Positions 17,604 through 27,243 of a DNA stretch of 64,000 bases are shown here, one piece after another (the stretch's first letter is position 1; each line of letters starts with the position of its first letter). The notes beneath the pieces were generated by a model that worked only from the letters and a program-made list of their open reading frames with translations, was not told where the DNA came from and made no database searches. The position numbers were made by a program, and so were the translations under genes. Source of the DNA: Pusillimonas sp. TS35 (GTDB lineage: Bacteria; Pseudomonadota; Gammaproteobacteria; Burkholderiales; Burkholderiaceae_B); the NCBI RefSeq assembly GCF_009857885.1, contig NZ_WWER01000008.1, forward strand, positions 152,962-216,961. The letters are read 5' to 3'.

Positions 17604-18992
17604 GTGACATCCACATCGATACCCGCAGCCGTCTTCAAAGCCTACGATATCCGGGGCATCGTGCCCACGCAGCTCAATCCCGAGTTCGCGCGCCTGCTGG
17701 GGCTGGCACTGGCGCAGCAAGCGCGCGCGCAGGGCATTGCCGCGCTGGCGGTTGGCTATGACGGCCGCCTCAGCAGCCCCAAACTCGCACAGGCACTGCA
17801 AGAGGGCATACATACGGGCGGTATCGACACGATCGACATTGGCCTGGTGCATACCCCGCTGGTGTACTACGCCGCCTACCACGAACACACCGGCTCGGGC
17901 ATCGCCATCACGGGCAGCCACAACCCGCCCGATTACAACGGCTTCAAGATCATGCTGGGCGGCAAGGCGCTGTACGGCGACGGCATCCAGGCGCTGGCCG
18001 CCATCATGGCCCAACCCGAGTCCACTACAGGCCTGCGGCGCGGCACACGGCGCGAGCTCGACCTGGTGGGCGGCTATGTACGGCATATCGCCGATACCGT
18101 AAAGCTGGCCCGGCCAATGAAAATCGCCATCGACTGCGGCAACGGCGTGGGCGGCAAAGTGGCTCCCCGCCTGTACGAGGCACTGGGCTGCAAAGTAGAC
18201 CAACTGTTTTGCGACGTGGACGGCAGCTTCCCCAATCACCATCCCGATCCGGCCGACCCGCACAATCTTGTCGACCTGATTAGCCACGTACAGAGCACCG
18301 ACTGCGAACTCGGCCTGGCCTTCGACGGCGATGGCGACCGCCTGGGCGTGGTCACCAAATCCGGCCAAATCATCTGGCCCGACCGCCAACTCATCCTTTT
18401 CGCCCAAGACATTCTGCGCCGCGAGCCCGGCGCCGATATTATTTTCGACGTCAAATGCAGCCGCCACGTAGCCCGCGAAATCAAGAATGCGGGCGGCAAG
18501 CCGCTGATGTGGCGCACCGGGCACTCGCTCATCAAGGCCAAGTTGGCCGAAACCGGCGCCCCGCTGGCAGGCGAGATGAGCGGCCATATCTTCTTCAAGG
18601 AGCGTTGGTTCGGCTTTGACGACGGCCTCTATGCCGGCGCGCGCCTGCTCGAGATTCTGTCGGGCTACGACAATCCGTCGGCCATCCTGGAAGCGCTGCC
18701 GCAAGACGTGTCCACACCCGAAATCAAGATGGAAATGAAGGAAGGCGAGGCGCATGCCCTGGTGGCCCGCCTGCAGAGCGAAGGCCAGTTTCCACAGGCC
18801 GTCAGTCTCAGCACCATCGACGGCGTGCGCGCAGAATACCGCAACGGCTTCGGCCTGGCCCGCGCGTCCAACACTACCCCGGTGGTGGTGCTGCGGTTCG
18901 AGGGCGATACGCAGGAAGACCTGGACAGCATCATGGACGAATTCCGCACCGCCATCAACACATTGGCGCCAGGCATCGACACGGGCTTTTAA
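17604..18992 (+). CDS. Phosphomannomutase/phosphoglucomutase
   Basis: 462-residue alpha-D-phosphohexomutase (AlgC/ManB-like) interconverting hexose 6- and 1-phosphates for sugar-nucleotide supply. The phosphoserine loop TGSHNPPDYNG has Ser105, the Mg-binding loop is DGDGDRLG, and the sugar-binding loop GEMSGHIFF follows. The GTG at 17604 is chosen because GAAGGA lies 7-12 bases upstream; a TTG at 17589 would place that site inside the gene. It faces the polysaccharide operon tail-to-tail, which fits a role in precursor supply. Confidence 0.93.
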   Translation: MTSTSIPAAVFKAYDIRGIVPTQLNPEFARLLGLALAQQARAQGIAALAVGYDGRLSSPKLAQALQEGIHTGGIDTIDIGLVHTPLVYYAAYHEHTGSGIAITGSHNPPDYNGFKIMLGGKALYGDGIQALAAIMAQPESTTGLRRGTRRELDLVGGYVRHIADTVKLARPMKIAIDCGNGVGGKVAPRLYEALGCKVDQLFCDVDGSFPNHHPDPADPHNLVDLISHVQSTDCELGLAFDGDGDRLGVVTKSGQIIWPDRQLILFAQDILRREPGADIIFDVKCSRHVAREIKNAGGKPLMWRTGHSLIKAKLAETGAPLAGEMSGHIFFKERWFGFDDGLYAGARLLEILSGYDNPSAILEALPQDVSTPEIKMEMKEGEAHALVARLQSEGQFPQAVSLSTIDGVRAEYRNGFGLARASNTTPVVVLRFEGDTQEDLDSIMDEFRTAINTLAPGIDTGF

Positions 18993-19063
18993 GCAGCGTC
19001 GGCACTGTGTCGGGGCGTATGCCTGGCTTGCCGTCCGCGGCGCGTCGCCATCGTCAACGCGGC

Positions 19064-19088
19064 GGCGCCGCAAGGTCGACGCGGCGCC
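19064..19088. terminator. GC hairpin between convergent mutase and glycosyltransferase genes
   Basis: Stem GGCGCCGC/GCGGCGCC (8 bp, 9-base loop) in the 118-bp gap between convergent genes. There is no T-tract, so this is weak evidence for termination. Confidence 0.3.
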
Positions 19089-19110
19089 ATGCACCGCTCA
19101 AGCGCGGGCC

Positions 19111-21615
19111 CTACCCGCCGAGGCTGGCGTATACATCAAGGTGCGCCCGCACGACGTGACGCACATCGAACTCGCGCTCTGCGAGGCGGCGGCCGGCTTC
19201 GCCCATGGCCTGGCGCTGCGGGGCATTCGCTGCCAGCGCGCATACCGCATCGGCCAGCGCCCGCGGATCGCGCGCGGGCACCAGCAGGCCCGACACGCCG
19301 GGCTCGATCGCATCGCGGCAGCCGGGTACGTCTGTGGTGACCACCGCACGCCCGACGGCCGCCGCCTCCACCAGCGACTTGGGCAGCCCCTCGCGGTAAG
19401 AAGGCAGCACCACGATATGCGACTGCGCGTAAAGCCGCGCGATGTCGCGCCGCTCGCCTAAACAGTCCACCACGCCCTCACGCTGCCAGGCATTGAACTG
19501 CACCGCCGAAATACTGGCCGGGTTGCCCGGATCCGGTGCGCCGGCCAACACCCACCGAATGGCGGGCACGCCATCGGTCGGGGCGCTTCCTGCAGGCTTT
19601 TCCGCTTCTGTATCCTCGCTGGCGCCTGTTGGGCTCCCGGCATTGTCGTGAGCCGCCTTCTCCGCCGCAAGACGCGCGGCTTCCACAAACTCGCGCACGC
19701 CCTTGTCCTCCAGCAGACGGGCAGCCATGATGGCCACCACCGGCGGTGCTGGCGGCTCGGGTGTATAGGGGAAGGCATCCAGATCCACACCCGACCCGCG
19801 GATCATGACGGCCTGCTCCGAGCGCACGACGCGCAGTCTACGCAGGGTGTCGCGATCATTGGCATTCTGAAAAATCACCCGGCTGTTGCGATGCCCCAGG
19901 GCAAGCCGGTACAGTGCGATCGCCGCCGTACGCAGCACGTCCACGCCGCGCACCGAGCGCATGAAAATAAAGCCCAGCCCGGATACGGCTGCCACAAAGC
20001 CCCGCACACGCGCCAGCCGCGCTGCGATACCACCATAGAGCACCGGCTTGATGGTGACCGCATGCACGATATCGGGCCGTACTGCGCGAAACAGCCGCCA
20101 TAAGGCATACAACGTCTGCAGTTCCTGCATCGGATTGCGGCCGCTGCGCGACATGGGGATGGCATGGTGCGTGAAGCCCAGCCGCTGTATCTCGGCCACC
20201 GCGTAGCCATCCATGGTCGCTACATGTACATCGTAGCCCGCTTCCCGCGCCCCCTGCGCCACCGGCAAGCGGTGCGATAAAAAAAACGCTGGGTTGTTCA
20301 CAACCATCATCAGCCGCTTGCCGGTCGCTGCAGCATCGCCGCCATCAGCAACGACATCAGCAATGGCGTCGGCAGCCGCGCTCTCGGCATCGGCCAGCGA
20401 CCACGCCGCATAAGACTGCCCTGCGTCGGCCGGGCGACGTGCGGGATAGTCGCGCGCCAAGCGCTGCCATACCACATGGTAACCATCCACCATGGCCTGC
20501 AGGCTGAAGCGTGCCTGCACCCGCGCGCGCCCTCGCGCCGCGCGATCCGCCTGCTCGGCAGTGCGCAGCGTATCCAACGCGGCATCAATCATCGCGCCCA
20601 GCGCCGCTGGATCGCGCGGCGCCACCACCCAACCCGTGTCGCCCACAATCAGCGCCGCATCGCCCACATCAGTGACCACGCACAGCACACCTGTCGCCAT
20701 GGCTTCGGCCACCACATTCGGAAACCCTTCTGCCCTGCTGGACAGCACGTGCACATCCAAACCGTTCATCAGACGCGGCACATCGTCGCGCCGGCCCAGC
20801 AAAATCACCTGCTCGCGCACGCCCTGCCGCTCGAGCAGGGTCATCAGATCACCGTTGTCTTCCCGCATGCCCTCACCGATCAGCACGCAGCGAGCCGCCG
20901 GCTGCGCGCGCAATGTATGCGCGAATGCCGCAATCAGTGTGGGATGGTCCTTGAGCGGATTCCAGCGCGCCACGCTCCCGATCACCGGCGTGTCGTCATC
21001 CACACCCCATTCGGCGCGCACAGCCTTGCGCGCCGAGGCATCCGGCTGCCAGCGGGACAGATCGTAGCCGTTGGGGATCACGAGCATGCGGTCGTCGCGA
21101 TAGCCGGCTTGGCGGTGCAGCACACGCGCCTGCTCGGCACAAGCCACGATCACCCCCGGCACCAACCCGGACAGCGGCGCACTCGCCGTCTGGCACCAGC
21201 GCGCCGAGCGGCTGCTTTTCTCGAGATCGGCGCCCGAATTGCGTATACCCCAGGCCACGGCTCGTACACCTGCGGCACGCGCCACGATACCGCCGATCAG
21301 GTCGGCATGATACATCCAGGTCTGTACGACATCGGGATTGATCTCGCGCAGCAGGCGATGCATACGCGCTATGCCGCGCGCCATCCCCTTGGCGCCCTGC
21401 ATGTGCAGCGTATGCACAGTAATGCCGGCCTCGCGCAGCCGCGGGCCGAAGACACCCTCGCCGCCCATCGAGATCACGCAGTTCCAGTCCGCTTGGCCGG
21501 GCGCCGTCAACAGCCGGTGCAGCACGGTTTCCGCGCCACCCACATACAGGCCCGAGATAATGTGCACCACACGCAGCGGCCTGCCCTCACGCAAGACACT
21601 CATCGATTCCGTCAT
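19111..21615 (-). CDS. Fused double glycosyltransferase (two GT4 domains)
   Basis: 834-residue protein with two complete GT-B glycosyltransferases. Domain 1 (about residues 15-405) begins VVHIISGLYVGGAETVLHRLL and ends with the donor-site block SSRAEGFPNVVAEAMATG. An Ala/Asp-rich linker (about 405-440) follows. Domain 2 begins LMMVVNNPAFFLSHRLPVA, a normal start for stand-alone family members, and contains LPSYREGLPKSLVEAAAVG. There is no internal stop or frame break. It is the last gene of the polysaccharide operon, overlapping the preceding gene by 4 bases. It probably adds two consecutive sugars; which ones is unknown. Confidence 0.88.
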   Translation of the reverse strand: MTESMSVLREGRPLRVVHIISGLYVGGAETVLHRLLTAPGQADWNCVISMGGEGVFGPRLREAGITVHTLHMQGAKGMARGIARMHRLLREINPDVVQTWMYHADLIGGIVARAAGVRAVAWGIRNSGADLEKSSRSARWCQTASAPLSGLVPGVIVACAEQARVLHRQAGYRDDRMLVIPNGYDLSRWQPDASARKAVRAEWGVDDDTPVIGSVARWNPLKDHPTLIAAFAHTLRAQPAARCVLIGEGMREDNGDLMTLLERQGVREQVILLGRRDDVPRLMNGLDVHVLSSRAEGFPNVVAEAMATGVLCVVTDVGDAALIVGDTGWVVAPRDPAALGAMIDAALDTLRTAEQADRAARGRARVQARFSLQAMVDGYHVVWQRLARDYPARRPADAGQSYAAWSLADAESAAADAIADVVADGGDAAATGKRLMMVVNNPAFFLSHRLPVAQGAREAGYDVHVATMDGYAVAEIQRLGFTHHAIPMSRSGRNPMQELQTLYALWRLFRAVRPDIVHAVTIKPVLYGGIAARLARVRGFVAAVSGLGFIFMRSVRGVDVLRTAAIALYRLALGHRNSRVIFQNANDRDTLRRLRVVRSEQAVMIRGSGVDLDAFPYTPEPPAPPVVAIMAARLLEDKGVREFVEAARLAAEKAAHDNAGSPTGASEDTEAEKPAGSAPTDGVPAIRWVLAGAPDPGNPASISAVQFNAWQREGVVDCLGERRDIARLYAQSHIVVLPSYREGLPKSLVEAAAVGRAVVTTDVPGCRDAIEPGVSGLLVPARDPRALADAVCALAANAPQRQAMGEAGRRLAEREFDVRHVVRAHLDVYASLGG

Positions 21616-22745
21616 TGCACACTCTCCCGCGCCGCGCGCCCCGCCCGTTCAAACAATGCATCCCAACGCGCCACAATCTCGGCCATGCCATAGTTCTCGC
21701 GTACCGATTGTGCAGCCCGCCGGCCCATCACCTCGCGCAGGAGTGGATCGCGCATCAGACGTGCCAGCGCGTCTTCAAGCGCCTGCTGGTCGCCCAGTGG
21801 CACCAATTCGGCAAACTGCCCGTCACACGTGATTTCACGCGGCCCACTGGGGCAATCTACCGTCACACAAGCGCGGCCCAATGCCATGGCTTCCAGCAGC
21901 ACATTCGGAAAACCCTCAACCTCGGACACCAGGGCAAACGCGTCTGCTGCCGCCATCTCGTGCCAGGGACGATCGGTGCGGCCGGGCAATGCAATACGGC
22001 CGCCCAGACCCAGCGCCACTACCTGCGCCTCAAGTTCGGGCCGCAGCGGCCCTTCGCCCCAAATCACCAGATCCCAGTCGGGAAAATCCGGCGCCAACGC
22101 TGCAAACGCTTGGATCAACACAGCGAAGCGCTTGCTGGCGACAAGCCGCCCCATGGCCATCAATTTCAGCCGGCCGTCGGGCGCCGCACCCTGGCGCTGG
22201 ACAACAGCGTCCGGGATATCGTCGGGCAGGGGGTTGGGCATGACCGCCAACTCGGTAACGCCTGGCTCCATCTTCTGAAACGCCCGCATGCCGTCACGCG
22301 ACTGGAGCACCACCAGCGACGCCCAGGGATAGGTATAGCTGCGCAGACGGCCGAAAACCGGCCCCGCACTGCTGCTGAAGGCCGGATTGGTGCGCTCGCT
22401 GACCAGCACCGGCACGCCCAGGCGGCGCGTGGCCAACAGCACCATCACATTCACATTCGTCAAGAAAGACACAACGACATCAGGCTTGAACTCACGCACC
22501 ATCTTGCGGATCGCAAGCCACTTGGCCAGCGGCGGCCACAGCTTGCGGCCCAGCCAGCCCATGCGGTCGGCCAGATACTGCAGCCGCACATCGGGGTGCA
22601 GGGGATAAAAACAACTGCCCTTGCCCGTGTAGGTGGGCACAAGCGCCACCGTATCGCCGCGCGCCGCCCAGGCGCTGGCCAGCGACGCGGCCACGCGTTC
22701 TGCGCCGCCGGCATGCATAGAACTGACAAAAAACAGAATCCTCAC
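21612..22745 (-). CDS. Glycosyltransferase family 4
   Basis: 377-residue GT-B glycosyltransferase. The acceptor-side loop is FFVSSMHAGGAERVAASLA, and the donor-side block SEVEGFPNVLLEAMALGRACV holds the conserved Glu pair of the family. It probably adds one sugar of the polysaccharide repeat at the cytoplasmic face of the inner membrane. The sugar cannot be assigned. It sits 2 bases after the asparagine synthase stop and overlaps the fused transferase start. Confidence 0.88.
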   Translation of the reverse strand: MRILFFVSSMHAGGAERVAASLASAWAARGDTVALVPTYTGKGSCFYPLHPDVRLQYLADRMGWLGRKLWPPLAKWLAIRKMVREFKPDVVVSFLTNVNVMVLLATRRLGVPVLVSERTNPAFSSSAGPVFGRLRSYTYPWASLVVLQSRDGMRAFQKMEPGVTELAVMPNPLPDDIPDAVVQRQGAAPDGRLKLMAMGRLVASKRFAVLIQAFAALAPDFPDWDLVIWGEGPLRPELEAQVVALGLGGRIALPGRTDRPWHEMAAADAFALVSEVEGFPNVLLEAMALGRACVTVDCPSGPREITCDGQFAELVPLGDQQALEDALARLMRDPLLREVMGRRAAQSVRENYGMAEIVARWDALFERAGRAARESVQ

Positions 22746-22747
22746 GC

Positions 22748-24646
22748 CTACTTACTCCCGTGCCGATGATGCTCCAGCCATGCCTGCGTCATCAGCACAC
22801 TCCATAAATGCGTGCTCCAGTCATGCGTACCGGCCTGATGGGCCTGCCATTTCTTCTGGATCACATCGGGGCGAAACACCCCCTCATCGCGCAGGCGCTG
22901 CGGCGCAATGAGCGCAGCAGCCCAGTCTTTCAGCGGGCCGCGCAGCCAAGCCGCCAGCGGCACTGAAAACCCTTTCTTGGGGCGATCCACCATGGATTGC
23001 GGCACGTGCCGGTACAGCACCTGGCGCAACAGCCATTTCCCTCTGCCCTGGCGCACCTTGTAGTTCAGCGGCAGCCGGCGGGCAAATTCGAAGATGCGGT
23101 GATCCAGCATCGGCACACGCGTTTCCAGGCTGGCCGCCATGGCCGCCCGATCAACCTTGACCAGGATGTCGTCGGGCAGGTACGAGACCGCATCCAGCAG
23201 CATCATGCGCGTGTACAAGTCACCTTCCGCGTCGTCGTCGAAGACAGTAGCGGGCGGCTGCGCGCCCGCCAACGCCTGGGCAGGATCGCGCCAGTACGAT
23301 ACAAACTGCTGATAAAAAGCGCCGGCGTGCGGGGCCGCCAGCACATCGGCCAATTTGCCAACGCGGTCGCGCACACGCCCGCCTGGCATGATGGCGGCGC
23401 CTGCCCGCGCGGCAGCCGCAAAAGGTCGCCGCATTGCTTCGGGCACGGCCTGGCGTTTTGCCCACCAACCCGCAGCGCGAAAGTAGCGCGAATAGCCGCC
23501 AAACAGCTCATCGCCGCCATCACCCGATAATGCCACTGTCACCTCGCGGCGCGCCATGCGCGTCACCAGCACGGTAGGCACTTGGGAAGAGTCCCCAAAA
23601 GGTTCGTCATACAGGCCGGCCAGCGTAGGGACTACCGCCAGCGCGTCGTCGGCCCCCACATACAATTCGGTGTGGGCAGTGCCCAGATGCGACGCCACCA
23701 TGCGCGCATGCTGCGCCTCGTTGTAGGCTGGATCTTCAAAGCCGATCGAGAAGGTGCGCACAGGCTGCGGGTTGTTCTTCTGCATCAACGCCACCACCAC
23801 AGAAGAATCAATACCCCCTGAGAGAAAAGCGCCCAGCGGCACATCGGACAGCATCTGCCCTTTCACGGATCTCGTCAGCGCATGTTCCAGCGCGTCCACC
23901 GCTTCTGTATCAGACCCAAAAGACAAGGGCGTTTCCGGTTCGGCCGGCACTGCGGTCCAGTATGGCACCGGCGACGGGCTTTCACCGCGCGCGCACTGAG
24001 CGGCTGATATGCACACCCAATGGCCCGGCGCCAACTTGCCTATGCCCTCAAAGATACTGTAAGGCGCAGGGATGTAATTGTGCCGCAGCAGCAGCGCCAG
24101 CGCACGCTGGTCCAGTGGCGGGCCGAAACCAGGGATGCCGCGCAGCGCGTTCAGCTCAGAGGCGAACACCAGGTTGCCCTGCGCATACCCCCAATACAGA
24201 GGCTTTTCGCCAAGGCGGTCGCGCATCAGCGTAAGCGTGCGGTCCTGCCTGTCCCACAGCGCCATGGCAAACATGCCCACTGCCGCCTTCAAGGTAGCCG
24301 GCGCGCCCCAGGCGGCCATGCAGGCCAGTATGGTCTCGGTATCCGAATGGCCGCGCCAGTCGGGCGCTTCGCCCTGCTGTTCCAATTGCGCGCGCAGATC
24401 GAGGTGGTTGTAGAGCTCGCCATTGAGCACCAGCGCATAGCGCCCACAGGCCGATACCATGGGTTGGTGGCCCGCCGGCGTCAGGTCGAGAATGGCCAGG
24501 CGCACATGGCCCAGCGCCAGGCCGGCCCGCGCATCTTCCCAATAGCCCTCACTGTCGGGCCCGCGATGCCGCATGCGGCGGCATCCTTCTGTCAATGCGG
24601 CGCGTTTGTCGGGCAAGGCGCCCCAGATCCCTGCAATTCCACACAT
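22748..24646 (-). CDS. Glutamine-hydrolysing asparagine synthase, likely polysaccharide amidotransferase
   Basis: 632-residue AsnB-type enzyme. Cys2 right after the start Met in MCGIAGIWG is the glutaminase nucleophile, and RHRGPDSEGYW is typical. The ATP-pyrophosphatase loop is LSGGIDSSVV, and the later SGDGGDELFGGYSRYF matches. The ATG at 24646 has GGAGG upstream and gives the obligatory N-terminal Cys; longer frames cannot be active. Inside a GalNAcA-type sugar operon it probably amidates a uronic acid, as proposed for WbpS in Pseudomonas O6, rather than making asparagine. That role is inferred from context. Confidence 0.9.
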   Translation of the reverse strand: MCGIAGIWGALPDKRAALTEGCRRMRHRGPDSEGYWEDARAGLALGHVRLAILDLTPAGHQPMVSACGRYALVLNGELYNHLDLRAQLEQQGEAPDWRGHSDTETILACMAAWGAPATLKAAVGMFAMALWDRQDRTLTLMRDRLGEKPLYWGYAQGNLVFASELNALRGIPGFGPPLDQRALALLLRHNYIPAPYSIFEGIGKLAPGHWVCISAAQCARGESPSPVPYWTAVPAEPETPLSFGSDTEAVDALEHALTRSVKGQMLSDVPLGAFLSGGIDSSVVVALMQKNNPQPVRTFSIGFEDPAYNEAQHARMVASHLGTAHTELYVGADDALAVVPTLAGLYDEPFGDSSQVPTVLVTRMARREVTVALSGDGGDELFGGYSRYFRAAGWWAKRQAVPEAMRRPFAAAARAGAAIMPGGRVRDRVGKLADVLAAPHAGAFYQQFVSYWRDPAQALAGAQPPATVFDDDAEGDLYTRMMLLDAVSYLPDDILVKVDRAAMAASLETRVPMLDHRIFEFARRLPLNYKVRQGRGKWLLRQVLYRHVPQSMVDRPKKGFSVPLAAWLRGPLKDWAAALIAPQRLRDEGVFRPDVIQKKWQAHQAGTHDWSTHLWSVLMTQAWLEHHRHGSK

Positions 24647-24683
24647 TATGTTCGCCTCCGCGGCAATCGAGCCTGCTCTGCCA

Positions 24684-25808
24684 TCAACGTCCTTCGAACA
24701 CATGCCCCCACAGCGCCATGACCCGGGCCGTGGAAAAGCGATCCCGCACATCCACCGCGCGCCGCGCATAGGCGTCGCGCTTTTCAGGATGCGCCATCAT
24801 GTCGGATAAATGGGCCGCCAGCGCCTCATGATCGGATACTGGCCGCACCAGCACGCCATCTATGCCGTTACGCACGATTTCGCGCGGCCCCGTATCGCAG
24901 TCGAACGCAACTGAAGGCAGACCGCTGGCCATGGCCTCAAGCAGTGTGTTGGACAAGCCCTCGACCTCGGAGCTCAGCACGTAAAGGTCAGACTGCACAT
25001 ACCAGTCACCCACATTGCCCACCCGGCCCGCCAGCATCACCCTGTCGGCCACACCCGCGGCATCGATCTGCGCCTGCAACGGCTCGCGCAACTCGCCTTC
25101 CCCAAGGATAACCAGATCCCAGTCCGGAAAGTACCGCGCCACCAGCGCAAACGCGCTGATCAACACATCAAAACCCTTTTGCGGATGCAGGCGCCCTACG
25201 GCCAGCAGGCGAAAGCGTCCGCGCCGCGGCGGCGGCTCGACAATAGGCTCGACGCGTGCCAGCGGCCAGCGCACAGCATTAGGAATGATGGCGAGCCGGG
25301 TGCCCGGCACATGCTGTTCCAGCCACTGCGCAGTGCCGGCCGTGAGCGCCACCACCATCTGCGCCTGCGGATAAGCCCAGCGGCGCAGGCGCTCCCAGGC
25401 GCCGGACAGATTCTGCGAAGGCGGATGGGTGTGCTCAGTGGCAACCACCCGACAGGCGTGGCCGCGCGCGGCGATCACTGCCAGGATCGACGACGTTGTC
25501 ATCATGCCCAGCACGATGGTGGGCCGTACGCGGCGAATCAGCCGCCGCAGGCGCCAGACGCGGCGCACATTGGCCCATATACCGCCCAGGCCACCCTGGC
25601 TGGCGCCAGCCATGCCCAGCACGTGCCGCTCCACGCCCTGCGCCAGCGGGTAGGCATCTGACTCGGGCCCTTCCTGGGTGGCGACGGAGACTTTATAGCC
25701 CTGTCGCAGCCAGTAGGCGCTCAGGTCGGCAGCCACCCGCTCGGCTCCGCCACCGGCCAGCGAATGAATAACAATCAGCAAATGAGGCTGAATAGGGGAA
25801 TGACTCAA
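24684..25808 (-). CDS. Glycosyltransferase family 4
   Basis: GT-B transferase of about 374 residues. The motif IHSLAGGGAERVAADLSAYW opens the N-domain, AVGRLHPQKGFDVLI starts the C-domain, and SSEVEGLSNTLLEAMASGLPS is the donor block. The start is uncertain: no ATG precedes the conserved region without running into the flippase gene. TTG at 25808 (weak AGG upstream) is used, and TTG codons a little downstream are possible. Sugar specificity is unknown. Confidence 0.82.
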   Translation of the reverse strand: MSHSPIQPHLLIVIHSLAGGGAERVAADLSAYWLRQGYKVSVATQEGPESDAYPLAQGVERHVLGMAGASQGGLGGIWANVRRVWRLRRLIRRVRPTIVLGMMTTSSILAVIAARGHACRVVATEHTHPPSQNLSGAWERLRRWAYPQAQMVVALTAGTAQWLEQHVPGTRLAIIPNAVRWPLARVEPIVEPPPRRGRFRLLAVGRLHPQKGFDVLISAFALVARYFPDWDLVILGEGELREPLQAQIDAAGVADRVMLAGRVGNVGDWYVQSDLYVLSSEVEGLSNTLLEAMASGLPSVAFDCDTGPREIVRNGIDGVLVRPVSDHEALAAHLSDMMAHPEKRDAYARRAVDVRDRFSTARVMALWGHVFEGR

Positions 25809-25875
25809 TGCAATACCTGTGAATTCTTGTTGAGCGATCGCGACGGCCAGACGGTTTCCGGCCGCGCCGCATGGT

Positions 25876-27225
25876 TCAGGACGCCGCCCGCGCCGGCGGC
25901 GGCGGGCGCATGGCAACCAGCACATAGCAGCAGTAGGACGCGGCGTACATGATGCTGGTGGCGAGCATAATGCCTTGCGGCCCCATCTGAGGCGCAAGCA
26001 GATCATTCATGAGAGCCTTGACGGCAAAATTGGCGACAGCAATGGCTGCCATGATGCCATAACGGTTTTGGCTCGCCAGCAACTGAACTAGTATCAGCAC
26101 CCCGAAGTAGAACGGCAGCTGCAGCATCCCCCACCGCAACACACCAGCCACTACCACAGTGTCTTGGGCCGTAAACGCACCCCGCTCGAACAGCAAGGCC
26201 ACGCCCCAGGGCGCGAGCAGCCAGCCCGCCGCCGTGACAGCGGCGCCCGCCGCAAGCATCAACACCGACCATTTCAACGCCGTCGTGCGTGCGTGCGCCA
26301 CATCGCCACGCCCTTGGATATCCGCCAGCACAGGCAGCGCCGCACGCCCTACGGAGGCGGCGCCCACCCCTAGCAGCAGCGACAGCAGGCGGCTGGCGTA
26401 GCCGAGCGTCGCATTCGCGTTGGCCCCCAGGCTGGCTGCGGTGTATTGGTCGATGGGCCCGACAAAACTCATGGCAATCTGCCCCAGCAACATGATGCCG
26501 CTGGCCTTGACCAGTTCGGGCCAGTGGGCCGACGCAAGGCCCAGCCGAGGCCTGCCCCACATGCCATCAGCGCGCTGAGCCAATTTGAGCAGCCATATCG
26601 ACTGCAGCAGATACCCGACCAGCGTGCCCCATAACAGAGGCCCCGTGCTGTCCACTGTAGTGGCCAGCATCACCCATACCAGGATGACAACAGCCGGCAC
26701 GCTGTCAAGCAGCGTATTGATATGGCGTTCGCGGGCGCGAAGGCGGGCGGCACTCAGGCCAGTCAAGAGGGTAAGCAGTGCGGCGGGCGCGAAGGCCAGC
26801 ATGAGTTCGCCACTCATGCGGCGCGCGGGGTCGGGCAAGCCTTGGCCCGCTAGCTGCAGCACCAGCGGCCAGGCGACATACATGCCTACCCCCAGCACCA
26901 CGCCGAGCATAACAAGCCAGCCGTGTAATTCCCCAAGAAACCTGGCCCTGTCGGCACGCCTGTCGTAGCGCATGCGCACCAGCACGGGGATGAGCACCAC
27001 CGAGAGCGCACCCACGATCGTGGCGGGGATCCAGCTCCCCATCACCATGGTGAACTGGTAGGCGTCGACAATGTCGCTCACACCGTAGCGATAGGCAACC
27101 GCCATTTCCTTGAGCGCACCGGCGACTTTGCCCAGCAGCAGGAAAAACGCAACGCGCAAGGCGCCCTGCGCGATGCGCCTATGATCCGAATGCAGCCCGG
27201 CGAGCCGTTGCTTCAGTGAGGCCAA
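25876..27225 (-). CDS. MVIN/MATE-type flippase (Wzx or MurJ-like)
   Basis: 449-residue polytopic membrane protein of the MVIN/polysaccharide-exporter superfamily with about 12-14 hydrophobic segments. The first block ALRVAFFLLLGKVAGALKEM and the region FVGPIDQYTAASLGANANA are characteristic. Position inside a glycan operon argues for a lipid-linked oligosaccharide flippase (Wzx role) rather than the housekeeping MurJ. It starts with TTG 18 bases after the epimerase stop and has a weak ribosome site, so coupling to the upstream gene is likely. No wzy polymerase was found in the window. Confidence 0.82.
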   Translation of the reverse strand: MASLKQRLAGLHSDHRRIAQGALRVAFFLLLGKVAGALKEMAVAYRYGVSDIVDAYQFTMVMGSWIPATIVGALSVVLIPVLVRMRYDRRADRARFLGELHGWLVMLGVVLGVGMYVAWPLVLQLAGQGLPDPARRMSGELMLAFAPAALLTLLTGLSAARLRARERHINTLLDSVPAVVILVWVMLATTVDSTGPLLWGTLVGYLLQSIWLLKLAQRADGMWGRPRLGLASAHWPELVKASGIMLLGQIAMSFVGPIDQYTAASLGANANATLGYASRLLSLLLGVGAASVGRAALPVLADIQGRGDVAHARTTALKWSVLMLAAGAAVTAAGWLLAPWGVALLFERGAFTAQDTVVVAGVLRWGMLQLPFYFGVLILVQLLASQNRYGIMAAIAVANFAVKALMNDLLAPQMGPQGIMLATSIMYAASYCCYVLVAMRPPPPARAAS

Positions 27226-27243
27226 ATCAGCGGCTCGGCACGT

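Noticed and set aside
22748..24769. Asparagine synthase beginning at 24769
   Set aside because: An N-terminal Cys directly after the start Met is needed for glutaminase activity; only the ATG at 24646 gives it and it has GGAGG upstream.
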